From: Mycolicibacterium llatzerense | GTDB taxonomy: Bacteria > Actinomycetota > Actinomycetes > Mycobacteriales > Mycobacteriaceae | NCBI RefSeq assembly: GCF_000878195.1 | Contig: NZ_JXST01000008.1 | Location: forward strand, 1 to 64,000 | DNA length: 64,000 nucleotides | Direction of reading: 5' to 3' | Part shown: positions 8,965 through 18,116 of the stretch, in pieces | Layout of the letters: each line of letters opens with the position of its first letter | Position numbering within the stretch: the first letter of the stretch is position 1 | Position numbers and translations under genes: made by a program | The notes under the pieces: generated by a model | Seen by the model: the letters and a program-made list of their open reading frames with translations, nothing else | What the model was told of the DNA's origin: nothing | Database searches by the model: none

Positions 8965-10845
8965 TCAGACGACCTCGCGACGCCGGCGCCCGATGTAGAT
9001 GCTCAGACCGACCGCACCCAGGCTCAGCAGGCCGCAGGTCACCGCGGCGATGGTCAGCGCCTTGTTCGGGTTCTCCAACCCCTTCTGGTCGTTGACCAGT
9101 TGCAGGTTGTAGTCGCCGGGCAGCGGCGCCTCACGCGGCTCGTCGAGGCCCGGGAACTGCTGGGTCCGGTGCACCTCGAATTGCCGTTCGCCGGCAGGGC
9201 TTTGGGTCCACTGGCCCCAGGCCGGGGTGACGCCGTCGAGCAGCACGCGGCGTTCGCCGTACTGCACGTCGTCACCCGCGTCGACGATGCGCTGCACCCG
9301 GAACGGCTGGTAGACCGCGTCCGAATAGCGAACCTGCACAGGCACATTCGCGTAGCTCAGCACCGGTGGAGGCGGCGGAGGCAGCGGCATCCCGACGCCC
9401 GGGTAGTAACCGCCGCCGAAGAAACTGCCCACCGCGACGTTGACGGCCGTGTTGACGGCGTTCACCACGACCGCGGTGAAGCTGTACGCCGCGAGGTCGG
9501 CGACCTCCATGACGATGCGCTGCAGCGGCGGGATGTACACGATGCGCGGCGCGTTCCGGTAGATGTACACCACCCGGACGGGGTCGCGGTACGGGTTGAA
9601 CATCACCGGGCGGTAGTAATCGTCGTACTGCACCCAGTCGGGCCGCCACTGCCGGACCCGGTTGTCCCAGTCCCGGCCCATCGGACGGTTGTCGTGACGA
9701 TCCCAATCAGCCCGGTTGTCCCGGTTGTCCCGGTCATCGCGGCGGTTCCAGTCGGCACGGCTGTCGAACTGGAAGTTGGCGACGTTGACGACCTTGGCCA
9801 GGTCGGCCACGTCGTGCACCGGGGCCGGTTCCGGCAGCTTCACATCGACCGCAGCGGCGGCCTTTGCGGTCGCGATATCCGCGACCGGGGCGGTCAGCGT
9901 CTCGGGCTTGAGCAGCTCGATCGGCCGCACCTCGCGGGCTTCGCGAGCCCCAGTGGTCGACGGCGACGCCGACTTCGACGATCCGGCGGTCACTGTCGCC
10001 GATGCCGTGGCGGTGGCATCGATCCGGCCGGGGCCGGCCTCGATACCCGCGTGCTCGCCCAACTGGCCCTCCACGCCCGCGAGCGGCTTGCCTTCAGCCA
10101 CAGTGCGATCGGTGGGAGCTGTCGACTTGTCCGGCTTGTCCGGCTGGACGGCGTCGGCCGGCGACGGGCGCTCTGCGAGTGCGGTGGTCGGGCTCGCCGT
10201 CACCGAGGTCGCCGACGGAGCCGACGGGGCCGGCTCGGCGACCGCGGTCGACGGACGCGCCTGCGTCGTCGGCTCAGCAGGAACTTCCTGCGCCTTGGTG
10301 ACCTTGGTGGTCGGCGCGGGGGTTTCCGTGTGCGACGGCGGAGCCGCGACGACGGGCGTCTCGACAGCCGTCGTCGTGGTCGGCGCCTGCGGCGTCTTCT
10401 CGGGTGCCTTGTTCTCCGGCACCTTGTTCTCCGGGGCGGCGGTCACCACCGGGGCTACCGGAGCCACCGGCGCCGCGGGTGGGTCGGCCGGGGGCTTGGC
10501 CTGGACGACCGGGGCGTCGGCGGGAGCCGGCCGGCTCGGCGCCTCGGCCTCCGCCGTCTGCTCCCGCTGCTTACGGCCGCGCTGGCCGCCGTCCTGCCCG
10601 TAGCCACCACCGGACCCCGAGCCGTCCTGCGCCGAGGAAGAATCCTGCCTGGGCGGCTTGGGCACGAGTGTGGTGGTGCTCGAGCTGTCGGAATCACTGC
10701 TCGGTTTGGCCGACACCGGAGCCGCGCCCACGGTGAGCGCGGTCAATGTCGTCGCCACGCCGGCAGCGACCGCTCCTACGAGCCGCCCCTGACGCCGTGA
10801 CTGCTGAGTGTTCTTGTTATTGGTTTTATCGGTATGAGTAGCCAT
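8965..10845 (-). CDS. low-complexity exported protein with C-terminal membrane anchor
   Basis: A 626-residue protein that I do not recognise by name. It begins with an export signal (about residues 20-46, ending APVSA), followed by a roughly 270-residue Pro/Ala/Thr/Glu-rich linker, an Asp-Asn-Arg-rich stretch (DRDNRDNRADWDRHDNR), then an aromatic and Tyr-rich domain (DWVQYDDYYRPVMFNPYRDP and a run of seven prolines after MPL). It ends with a hydrophobic helix and RRRREVV. The layout is that of a surface protein crossing the wall and held by a C-terminal anchor. The role is unknown. Compositional bias also gives a long antisense open frame that is not a gene. Confidence 0.8.
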   Translation of the reverse strand: MATHTDKTNNKNTQQSRRQGRLVGAVAAGVATTLTALTVGAAPVSAKPSSDSDSSSTTTLVPKPPRQDSSSAQDGSGSGGGYGQDGGQRGRKQREQTAEAEAPSRPAPADAPVVQAKPPADPPAAPVAPVAPVVTAAPENKVPENKAPEKTPQAPTTTTAVETPVVAAPPSHTETPAPTTKVTKAQEVPAEPTTQARPSTAVAEPAPSAPSATSVTASPTTALAERPSPADAVQPDKPDKSTAPTDRTVAEGKPLAGVEGQLGEHAGIEAGPGRIDATATASATVTAGSSKSASPSTTGAREAREVRPIELLKPETLTAPVADIATAKAAAAVDVKLPEPAPVHDVADLAKVVNVANFQFDSRADWNRRDDRDNRDNRADWDRHDNRPMGRDWDNRVRQWRPDWVQYDDYYRPVMFNPYRDPVRVVYIYRNAPRIVYIPPLQRIVMEVADLAAYSFTAVVVNAVNTAVNVAVGSFFGGGYYPGVGMPLPPPPPPVLSYANVPVQVRYSDAVYQPFRVQRIVDAGDDVQYGERRVLLDGVTPAWGQWTQSPAGERQFEVHRTQQFPGLDEPREAPLPGDYNLQLVNDQKGLENPNKALTIAAVTCGLLSLGAVGLSIYIGRRRREVV

Positions 10846-10924
10846 CGCGTATCGACTCCCTGCTGTGTCGCAACGATCTCACCGAGTCCATCTACTTAGA
10901 CGGGCTCGGCGTTACATTCGACGT

Positions 10925-12427
10925 CTACTTGCCCGGGTTTGTTCCGGCCGCGACCGTCGCGGCCGGGCCGGCGGGCGGTGCCGGGGTCGTCGATCCCGCC
11001 GGGAACCCGGTCACCGGGACGCCGGGCGTGCCGACCCGTCCGGCCAGCCACGGCAGGCTGGTCTGGAATGCCGTCACCGCAAAAGGCCAGTCGTGCTTTC
11101 CCGGCTGCGCGACGACAGCGCAGTCGATCCCCAGCTGGCGGCCCAGCGCGCACAGCGTCTTCCCTGCCTCGGTCTGGTCGCCGGGGTTGCCGGCGCCGTC
11201 ACGGCCGCCGAGGCCGACGGCGTCGGGGTGCGCCTTGGCCCCTTTCCACTGGGTCGGGGCATCCGACGAGATGGAGAACCAGCCCGAAACACCTTGATAA
11301 GGGCCGTGTTTGGTCATCACGGTTTGGGGATCGAAGGTCGCCCACTGCGCTTCGCTACCGCCGTAGAGCCGGGCGATGGTCTGCTCCTTGGTACCCGCGT
11401 TGGGGCCCATGTCCCCGGCGATGTCGACGAATGTGCCGAACAGCTCGGGGTGCATGACGGTGAGATCCACCGCACAGGTACCGCCCATGGACCAGCCGAC
11501 GACGCCCCAGTTGGCCGGTTTTGCGCTGACGCCGAACGTGGACTCCATATATGGCGGGATGTCCTTGGTGAGGTGGTCGGCGACGTTGCCGCGGGGGCCG
11601 TTGACGCACTCGGTGTCGTTGTTGAACGAACCGCCCGCGTCGACGAAGGCGAATACCGGCGCATTGCCGCCGTGTGCGGCCGCGAAGTTGTCGAAGAGGC
11701 TGGCGGCGTTGCCGATGCGCAGCCAGTCCGCCGGGGTGTTGAACTCGCCGGCGACCATCATCACCGTCGGCAGCGGCGGGGCGTTGTGCGCGAACCACGC
11801 GGGCGGCAGATAGATGACTTCGGTGCGGTGCGCGAAGCCCGACGCGGTGTCCGGGATGTCCACCTGAACCACCGCACCATGCGATGGGACGATGCCGGCG
11901 GCCTTCATCGAGGTGACGCTGGACATCTCGGTTTCGTCGGTGAGCGGGCCGGCGGTGAGCTCGCCCCACGCGGTCTGGACGGTCGGGAAGTAGCCGACCC
12001 AATCGTTGAGGGCGACGCCGGTGCTGAGCAGGCACAACGGCACGGCGAGGACGGCGACGCCGCGGCGCCACCACTTCGACCCGCGCCAGCCGAGCACCAG
12101 CACGCCCAGCGCCAGCCCCGACAGCCCCACCCAGATCCATAGTGACGCCGGTGCCGGGTTCCCTGCCAGGCCTTGCGATGTGGTGTACCAGTTCGCCCAC
12201 GCGGCGGCGGCGATGCCGACGACGGCGCAGACCGGCAGCCACAGGTACCGCCACCGGCGACCACGCCAGCCGATGGCGAGGATCAGCACAATCGCGGCGA
12301 TCACCTGGATGGTGACGGGCAGCCAGCCATAGAGCAAAGAAAGCCCGTGGTGATTGGGCGCGACAACAGGTGGGAGCGGCGGGGCGGCAGGGCCGCCCGG
12401 GGCGTCGGCAAGAAACGTCGTCGTCAC
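10925..12427 (-). CDS. membrane-anchored esterase of the Ag85/esterase-D type
   Basis: About 500 residues. The first 150 contain several hydrophobic helices (SLLYGWLPVTIQVIAAIVLI, YLWLPVCAVVGIAAAAW and others). The rest is an alpha/beta hydrolase like the mycolyltransferase (Ag85) fold: nucleophile elbow GWSMGGTC, acid region near GLGGRDGAGNPGD, and His in QPGKHDWPFA. A Pro/Ala/Gly tail ends the protein. I chose GTG 12427 (VTTTFLADAP) because an ATG at 12568 would overlap the next gene; the ribosome site is weak, so the start is uncertain. A role in cell-envelope lipid or mycolate metabolism is inference. Confidence 0.82.
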   Translation of the reverse strand: MTTTFLADAPGGPAAPPLPPVVAPNHHGLSLLYGWLPVTIQVIAAIVLILAIGWRGRRWRYLWLPVCAVVGIAAAAWANWYTTSQGLAGNPAPASLWIWVGLSGLALGVLVLGWRGSKWWRRGVAVLAVPLCLLSTGVALNDWVGYFPTVQTAWGELTAGPLTDETEMSSVTSMKAAGIVPSHGAVVQVDIPDTASGFAHRTEVIYLPPAWFAHNAPPLPTVMMVAGEFNTPADWLRIGNAASLFDNFAAAHGGNAPVFAFVDAGGSFNNDTECVNGPRGNVADHLTKDIPPYMESTFGVSAKPANWGVVGWSMGGTCAVDLTVMHPELFGTFVDIAGDMGPNAGTKEQTIARLYGGSEAQWATFDPQTVMTKHGPYQGVSGWFSISSDAPTQWKGAKAHPDAVGLGGRDGAGNPGDQTEAGKTLCALGRQLGIDCAVVAQPGKHDWPFAVTAFQTSLPWLAGRVGTPGVPVTGFPAGSTTPAPPAGPAATVAAGTNPGK

Positions 12428-12497
12428 AGAGTTCGATGATGGTCGCGCCAGCTGTGCGCCTGCTGTGCTGACCGCATGAGGCTCGTGAGCTTGCGGC

Positions 12498-12785
12498 CTA
12501 GCCGATGCCGATGCCGAAATACAGTTCGGGCACGACGCCCGGATACAGGTCACGCGGGTTAGCGCCACCGGCCTGTCCCGGGATGCCGACGCAGACGTCC
12601 TCTTCGACGCCGTCGACGTGCCGGCTCTGGCAGGTGGCCGGCTGATCGGCGGCCGCGGTCGGCGCCGTCAGGAATCCCGCTCCGAGGCAGACAGCTGCCA
12701 CCAGCAGTCCGGCGGCCATCCGCCACGACTGTGCTGCCCTGATCGCTGCGCTTGTCATCACTTGCCCGGCATTCGTCGACCACAC
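12498..12785 (-). CDS. small secreted protein, unknown function
   Basis: A 95-residue protein with a signal peptide ([18 protein letters not shown], cleaved near APTAAA). The mature part has two cysteines (PATCQS and EDVCVGIP) that could pair. The start may be the ATG at 12785 or the internal ATG at 12758 (MTSAAIRAA), which would give a more usual leader length. It resembles many short mycobacterial exported proteins; I cannot assign a family. Confidence 0.65.
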   Translation of the reverse strand: MWSTNAGQVMTSAAIRAAQSWRMAAGLLVAAVCLGAGFLTAPTAAADQPATCQSRHVDGVEEDVCVGIPGQAGGANPRDLYPGVVPELYFGIGIG

Positions 12786-12928
12786 CGAATTTCGGCCCTA
12801 TCAGAAGTCTGCGCGCAGACCAGGCCACGCGCCAGGGCCATTCCCGCCACCACTTGGCGGCGAATTCACTCTAGTCACACCAGCCACAGCTGCCACATAG
12901 AAAACTCTAATGCGTATTAGTAACTCAG

Positions 12929-12990
12929 ATCACTTCAATAACAATTGCATCACTAAGCGCGACTGAATCACTAATAACAAAAGAATCACA
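12929..12990 (+). repeat. four phased ATCAC boxes
   Basis: Copies of ATCACT(T/A)A or a close variant begin at 12929, 12949, 12967 and 12985, that is, at steps of 20, 18 and 18 bp, close to two helical turns. Such spacing would put all copies on one face of the DNA, as for a cooperatively binding regulator. No protein can be named. Confidence 0.5.
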
Positions 12991-13200
12991 GGCCCCATGC
13001 GCACCTATAACCACACGGTAAACAATACTCCCGTAACAGCTCACTGACCTGCAGCGACACGCTAGATAACAACTGCCAGTGCCGTCTCTTCTGCATCAGA
13101 AATATGCAGAAACACTAAATTTACTCGAAGAATAACAATTACCCCATTAGCACAGCTGATTATCAGGTTTAACGTCTGTATGGACAGCACCACGCGTCAA

Positions 13201-13674
<474 letters not shown>

Positions 13675-13686
13675 GGCGCGGGAGGG

Positions 13687-13827
13687 CTACTTACTCAGCA
13701 GGGCGAGTTCCTGCTGAGTGACCAAGCGCTCCATCTCGGCGCGATAGGCCTGGTCGTCCGACGGACGACGAGTGACGGCGGCGGCGACTTGCGCGACGAT
13801 GCGTTCCACCCTGTGAGCTGTAGACAT
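13687..13827 (-). CDS. 46-residue conserved-looking small protein
   Basis: A short frame encodes MSTAHRVERIVAQV then AAAVTRRPSDDQAYRAEM and ends LLSK. The ATG at 13827 has a GGGAG ribosome site five bases upstream. The product is a charged amphipathic helix-forming peptide with no signal sequence. It converges on rpf and its 3' end forms the rpf terminator hairpin. The function is unknown; it could be a regulatory or protein-binding peptide. Good ribosome site and sensible codon use support it, but there is no family assignment. Confidence 0.55.
   Translation of the reverse strand: MSTAHRVERIVAQVAAAVTRRPSDDQAYRAEMERLVTQQELALLSK
13693..13719. terminator. hairpin downstream of rpf
   Basis: Perfect 10-bp arms ACTCAGCAGG (13693-13702) and CCTGCTGAGT (13710-13719) with a 7-base loop. 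It lies between convergent genes, 19 bp past the rpf stop and within the last codons of the opposite small gene. Confidence 0.55.
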
Positions 13828-14043
13828 TGGACGCTCCCAACCACGAACCGAATGGCCTGACTGCCCTCAAGCCACTCTGATCACACTGGTCTACAGGCGT
13901 CACATTTCGGCCACGGCTGCATCACATGTCGCGCACGTTGGCGTGCCGCGCGCGTGTCGTGCACGTGTCGCGCGGCGGCACCGTGAGATCGTCCCGCGCC
14001 CGTCCATCGCGAGCAGTCCCCCGCAAGCGACGAAAGCCCGCCC

Positions 14044-15363
14044 TCAGTCGCCCAGCGACGCCAGGTAGCGGATTCCGCCGATGCCCGGCAGAAAGAAGTA
14101 GGCGCCGCCCTTCATCGTGGTGAATGCCGGAAGGCCCTTGTGCACCTTGCGGATCGGCCGTTTGGGGACGGTGAAGTCCAGGGTGCCGTCCTGCGTGCCG
14201 CAGATCGGATCGTGTTCGTTGCCGAGTTCGTGGAAGGCCTTGTCGTTGATCCACACGTTCTGCGCAAACTCGAACTGGCGCACCAGATCTGCGCAGATGA
14301 TGAACGCCGCGATACCGCGGTCGACGCCGTCGTCCGGTACCCCATCCGGGAGCGCAGGACCATACGTCGCGCCGCGCCGGATCATCCGGCGGCGATTCAT
14401 GTAGTGCGCCGTGTCGCGGGGATTGAGCCGTCGTGCGTGGGAGCCCAGGGGGCACGCGTAGCCGAACGGATCCTGTTCCTTGTAGTTGAAGTCGTTGTTG
14501 CGCATGGGATCCGCGCCCAGCTCGGGGTCGTCCTGGTCCGGCGCCAACACCAGCGGGGCGCCGCTGCGCCACCGGCCCATGAACTTCGCGGCCAACAACT
14601 CTTCGCCTTCGGGGGTGTCGGCGTTCGCGCGCAGGTAATCCCGAAAAACCCCGACGTGCTCTTCGAGTCTGCGATACGCCAGATAGCTGCCGTTGCGCGA
14701 AAGCGCCTCGGGCTGCGGCAGATCCACGACCGGACCGTTCTCGTCGTCGTATCCGAGGATGAACTCACCGGGCGCCAACGGGTCGCCCGACCCCGGCGTC
14801 GGCTCCTCCCCCGAACCCTTCATCACCGGCTGCGACAGCCGATCCCGGAAGCCGAAGTGATCATGGGCGTAGTTGAACGGCGGCGTGGCATTGAGGTCGA
14901 GGTACGACAGGCTGCGCACCCCGTCGGTCCGTGCGAGCAGGTCGTCGTGCGCCGCGATGGACCTTGCGTTCTGTTCGTCGTTGCGGGAGAACAGGATTGC
15001 GATGGCGTGCAGGTCGTCGCCCGCCAGCCCGCCCACCCAGTGCTCCGGGGCTGCCGAGCCGGTGTCCCCCAGAATGCCGGCTCGCGACGCCATCCCCTCC
15101 CGGAACGCATCGGGGAAGGTCGCCAGCGAATCCTCCGGGACCCCCAGCGCCCGCAGGCCATTCCAGGTGAACGCCAAGGTGACCCAGCGATCGGACTCGT
15201 CCATCGCGGCCTTGGCGTCGGTCGCCGACTGCACCTTGTCCTGCAATTCCGACAGCCACGCCCGGCCACCTTCGGGGGTGTCGAACGTCAGGAACTCGTA
15301 GCGCCCGGTGAGGGCGGGAGTTCGCGTCAGCAGGATGTGCTGGATGTCGTCGAACTCGAGCAT
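14044..15363 (-). CDS. DyP-type haem peroxidase
   Basis: A 439-residue dye-decolorizing peroxidase. The family signature GXXDG appears as FGFRDRLSQP (about residue 172), so the catalytic Asp is kept but the final Gly is Arg. The proximal haem His lies in ACPLGSHARRLNPRD, and later segments (AAFIICADLVRQFEFAQ) are typical of the C-terminal half. No Tat signal or encapsulin-targeting tail is evident. Its ATG overlaps the stop of the upstream 186-residue gene (TAATG), so the two are co-translated. Substrates are unknown. Confidence 0.9.
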   Translation of the reverse strand: MLEFDDIQHILLTRTPALTGRYEFLTFDTPEGGRAWLSELQDKVQSATDAKAAMDESDRWVTLAFTWNGLRALGVPEDSLATFPDAFREGMASRAGILGDTGSAAPEHWVGGLAGDDLHAIAILFSRNDEQNARSIAAHDDLLARTDGVRSLSYLDLNATPPFNYAHDHFGFRDRLSQPVMKGSGEEPTPGSGDPLAPGEFILGYDDENGPVVDLPQPEALSRNGSYLAYRRLEEHVGVFRDYLRANADTPEGEELLAAKFMGRWRSGAPLVLAPDQDDPELGADPMRNNDFNYKEQDPFGYACPLGSHARRLNPRDTAHYMNRRRMIRRGATYGPALPDGVPDDGVDRGIAAFIICADLVRQFEFAQNVWINDKAFHELGNEHDPICGTQDGTLDFTVPKRPIRKVHKGLPAFTTMKGGAYFFLPGIGGIRYLASLGD

Positions 15364-15923
15364 TACTGCATTTGATCGAGCATCGTCGAGAACGCCGCCT
15401 TCAACCGGAGCGCCTTCTTGATCTCGTCCGCGGTCACATAGGGGTACTCGCCGTACTCGAGGAAGCTCGGCTGCTGGTGGTCACGAACGAACTTGATGAA
15501 CGCCTCGGTGTTGGTCTGCCAATCCTCCGGGAAGCCTTCGAGATTGGTGAATACCGTCGTGACGCCGGTCGCGCTGAAGAGCGCCACCGCGTCCTCGGTG
15601 TACTTGTCGAAGTCGGTGTCGAAGATGCCCATGTACTGAAAATGCAGGCCCGAGCCGACGTCGAACAGGTTCCAGCGCAGGTAATGCAGGCGCAGCGGCG
15701 CCAAAGCTTCCGGGCTGGCCTTGATGGTCTCCTCGATGGTCTTGCCGTAGGCGCGGACCACTTCCTCGCGCCCCTCTTTCACCTTCGCGATGATCGAGAA
15801 GCCGTAGCAGGCAGGCGTCCTCGGGAACACGGGCCCGTAGCGACCCCGCACCTCCTCGAAGTAGCCCTCCTTGGGGATCGCCATGGCGGCCGGCTTGGTC
15901 CAGTCCTGCGTGCTCTCACCCAT
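15363..15923 (-). CDS. hypothetical partner of the DyP peroxidase
   Basis: A 186-residue soluble protein without signal peptide, not assigned to a family. It has aromatic-rich segments (YFEEVRGRYGPVFPRTPACYG, GLHFQYMGIFDTDFDKYTED) and alternating helix and strand character suggestive of a ferredoxin-like alpha/beta fold, the fold also used by DyP domains. Its stop overlaps the DyP start. The tight coupling suggests it works with the peroxidase, for example as a subunit or electron or substrate partner (inference). Confidence 0.75.
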   Translation of the reverse strand: MGESTQDWTKPAAMAIPKEGYFEEVRGRYGPVFPRTPACYGFSIIAKVKEGREEVVRAYGKTIEETIKASPEALAPLRLHYLRWNLFDVGSGLHFQYMGIFDTDFDKYTEDAVALFSATGVTTVFTNLEGFPEDWQTNTEAFIKFVRDHQQPSFLEYGEYPYVTADEIKKALRLKAAFSTMLDQMQ

Positions 15924-16125
15924 GTCGGCTCCTCACGTCTTGTGCCCTACGCCGGACGCTAACACCGCCCGCGAATTGTCCGAGGCAATCGTCAATATCT
16001 GAGGGCAATAACTGCGAACTGCCTCTCCTGGTCGGCCCGGTCCAATTACTCTGGGCCGACACCGGTTTCCGCGCACCGGCGGCGTGCCGACTACCGCGGA
16101 CCCAGCCGTCCGGAAGAAGAAGACC

Positions 16126-16428
16126 ATGCGACTGAGGCAGCGCTACTTGAGTCTGGGTCTGGCACTCACATTCGTCCCTGTTGGTCTCAGCGCGGCGGCA
16201 CCGGCGTCCGCGGACTGCAGCGGTGCTGGATACGCGACTGTGTGCGCCCAGGGCGACGTCCGCGGCGGCGGGCCGACTCCGCCGTCCGCCGGGCCGGCCT
16301 ACCCGTCCTACTGCGCCGACCCCTGGTATTGCGACGACGGCTGGGGCATCGACATCAATGTCCCGATCCGCCCGATCCGCCCGCCCAATGGCCCCGGCGG
16401 CGGTGGCGGCATCGGGCCGCGTCGCTGA
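16126..16428 (+). CDS. small secreted Gly/Pro-rich protein
   Basis: A 100-residue exported protein: signal peptide MRLRQRYLSLGLALTFVPVG cleaved near ASADC, then a short mature part with four cysteines (DCSGAG, TVCAQG, SYCADP, WYCDDG) and an Ile-Arg-Pro/Gly-rich tail. The ATG at 16126 is preceded by GGAAGAAGAAG. It is followed within 40 bp by a haemophore-like gene in the same direction. Function unknown. Confidence 0.72.
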   Translation: MRLRQRYLSLGLALTFVPVGLSAAAPASADCSGAGYATVCAQGDVRGGGPTPPSAGPAYPSYCADPWYCDDGWGIDINVPIRPIRPPNGPGGGGGIGPRR

Positions 16429-16466
16429 TCACTCGTAACCCCAACAACCCAGTAGGAGCAACCCGC

Positions 16467-16811
16467 ATGAAGATTCGCAACATCATCGGTGCCGGTGTGA
16501 TCGCCGGTGCGACGTTCATCGGCACAGCCACGACGGCCATCGCCGATCCGCCGGACTGCACCGCCGCCGATCTCGCCAACGTGATGTCCGGGGTGAACGC
16601 GGGCACCGCGTCGTACCTGTTCAGCCACCCCGATGTGAACGCGTTCTTCACCGGGCTGAAGGGCAAGACGCGGGATCAGATGCGTACCGAGATCACGGCG
16701 TACATGGATGCCAATCCGCAGGTGAAGGCTGAGGTCCAGGGTGTGCGTCAGCCCGCGGCCGACTTCCGCGAGCGCTGCAACGCCCCGATGCCCGACGGTC
16801 CGTTGAACTGA
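16467..16811 (+). CDS. haemophore-like haem-binding secreted protein
   Basis: A 114-residue exported protein similar to the mycobacterial haemophore family typified by Rv0203: after a leader ending TTAIADPP comes CTAADLANVMSGVNAGT, SYLFSHPDVNAFFTGLKG and a closing Cys (FRERCNAP), which form the helical haem-binding fold with one disulfide. Such proteins bind haem outside the membrane. The ATG at 16467 has a TAGGAG ribosome site. It lies in a run of exported-protein genes in the same direction. Confidence 0.82.
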   Translation: MKIRNIIGAGVIAGATFIGTATTAIADPPDCTAADLANVMSGVNAGTASYLFSHPDVNAFFTGLKGKTRDQMRTEITAYMDANPQVKAEVQGVRQPAADFRERCNAPMPDGPLN

Positions 16812-16837
16812 CGGCCCGGAGAAAGGAAACCGATCCG

Positions 16838-17440
16838 ATGAAGGCACGTATGACGGTCGCCGTGGCGGCCAGTATTGCGCTGGTCGCAGCGATGAGCGGT
16901 TGCAGCAAGGATTCCGCGCCTCCGGCCGCCTCGAAATCTGCATCGTCGTCGAGTTCCAGCACCTCGGCGACCAGCTCTGCTCCGGCCCAGCCCGCCGACT
17001 ACACCGCGTTGCTCATCAAGGGCACCGATCTGGTTGCGCCGGAGGTGTTCACGGCGGGCGAAGCGACGCAGAACCCCAGCGGTAACCCCGGCGTCGCGAC
17101 CGCATTCAGCAACCCCGACGGCACCCACGTCGTCGGCGACACCATCCTGATCCTGCCGGATCCCGCCGCCGCCACCGCCGCGCTCGAGGCGGCCAAGGCC
17201 GGGCTCGGTACCAATGTCGTCGGCGGTGCACCTGCGCCGATCGAGGCCGGCACCGGCGGCACCACGGTGTCGGGGAACTCGCCCGACGGCTCCAAATCGG
17301 TGACCGTCGTGCTGTTCACTGAGGGCAAGGCGTTCGTCACCCTGGAATTCGACGGTCCCAAGGACGCCGACGCACCGCCCGATTTCGTCAAGGACGTCGC
17401 GCAGAAGCAGGCCGCGGCCATCAAGAGTGGGCTGCACTGA
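16838..17440 (+). CDS. lipoprotein, unknown function (LpqN-like layout)
   Basis: A 200-residue lipoprotein: signal peptide ending in the lipobox VAAMSGC (Cys about residue 22), a Ser/Ala-rich linker, then a domain of about 140 residues (DYTALLIKGTDLVAPEVF to PDFVKDVAQKQAAAIKSG). The layout resembles mycobacterial LpqN/LpqT-type lipoproteins, but I would not assign a name. It lies 26 bp behind the haemophore-like gene, probably co-transcribed. The AGAAAGG ribosome site supports the ATG. Confidence 0.82.
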   Translation: MKARMTVAVAASIALVAAMSGCSKDSAPPAASKSASSSSSSTSATSSAPAQPADYTALLIKGTDLVAPEVFTAGEATQNPSGNPGVATAFSNPDGTHVVGDTILILPDPAAATAALEAAKAGLGTNVVGGAPAPIEAGTGGTTVSGNSPDGSKSVTVVLFTEGKAFVTLEFDGPKDADAPPDFVKDVAQKQAAAIKSGLH

Positions 17441-17643
17441 CGACGGTCGTCCAATCCATCCGGTAACCGCAGCCAGCTGCCGCAAGTTGGGATCGGTAGC
17501 CGCGTCGCTGTTGTGTCCTTGCTCTGTAGGCGTCCCAAACGGATTCCAATCGGTGCGCCGTAGCGTCCCGAAACGGTCGATGCTGACCGCGTCCAACAGA
17601 CGGGTCTCCTACCGAGTAGTGACCAGAACAGAGAAAGGCTGCA

Positions 17644-17967
17644 ATGACTGAGATACCGCCAGGGAATTACCCTCCGCCGCCGGCCGGCGGCCTCCCGCCC
17701 GCAGGCGGACCGCCCAACAACAACCTGGTGCTGGGCATCCTCGTCACCATTTTCTGCTGCCTGCCGTTCGGCATCGTGTCCATCGTCAAGGCGACTCAGG
17801 TTTCGGGTCTGTGGGCCCAGGGCCAGCCCCAGGCGGCGCAGGCAGCCGCTGACGAGGCCAAGAAATGGGCGACGTGGGGTGCGATCGCCGGCGCCGTGGT
17901 GCTCGTGATCTACCTGGTGTTCACCTTCGTGATCGGCGCGGCGTCCTACGGGGCAGCCTTTACCTGA
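17644..17967 (+). CDS. CD225/dispanin family membrane protein
   Basis: A 107-residue protein with a Pro-rich N-terminus and two membrane segments (LVLGILVTIFCCLPFGIVSI and WGAIAGAVVLVIYLVFTFVI). The first helix with CCLPFG, followed by IVKATQV and a soluble helix containing AADEAKKW, is the CD225 (interferon-induced-transmembrane-like) motif. Bacterial members are of unknown function. Start supported by GAGAAAGG eight bases upstream. A hairpin terminator follows. Confidence 0.85.
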   Translation: MTEIPPGNYPPPPAGGLPPAGGPPNNNLVLGILVTIFCCLPFGIVSIVKATQVSGLWAQGQPQAAQAAADEAKKWATWGAIAGAVVLVIYLVFTFVIGAASYGAAFT

Positions 17968-17983
17968 TGCCACTCGGTGGTGG

Positions 17984-18010
17984 CCGCCACACCCGCAAAG
18001 GGTGTGGCGG
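17984..18010 (+). terminator. hairpin terminator after CD225 gene
   Basis: 11-bp arms CCGCCACACCC (17984-17994) and GGGTGTGGCGG (18000-18010), loop GCAAA, followed by TTCACT. It lies 17 bp past the CD225 gene stop. Confidence 0.65.
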
Positions 18011-18060
18011 TTCACTGCTGAGGGCTTTGCCGATAGCCTTGGGCGACAACGGATTACCAC

Positions 18061-18085
18061 AGGCCGCAGGTCTAACCTGCGGCCT
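18061..18085 (-). terminator. hairpin terminator after beta-trefoil gene
   Basis: Perfect 11-bp arms AGGCCGCAGGT (18061-18071) and ACCTGCGGCCT (18075-18085) with a CTA loop. It is placed about 30 bp beyond the stop of the minus-strand secreted gene. Confidence 0.6.
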
Positions 18086-18116
18086 GCGGCTATCTGCCGC
18101 TTGATATCGCGTGCGC

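Noticed and set aside
8674..10800. 708-residue plus-strand open frame
   Set aside because: Antisense shadow of the low-complexity minus-strand protein; Arg/His/Gly-rich, no ribosome site or family.
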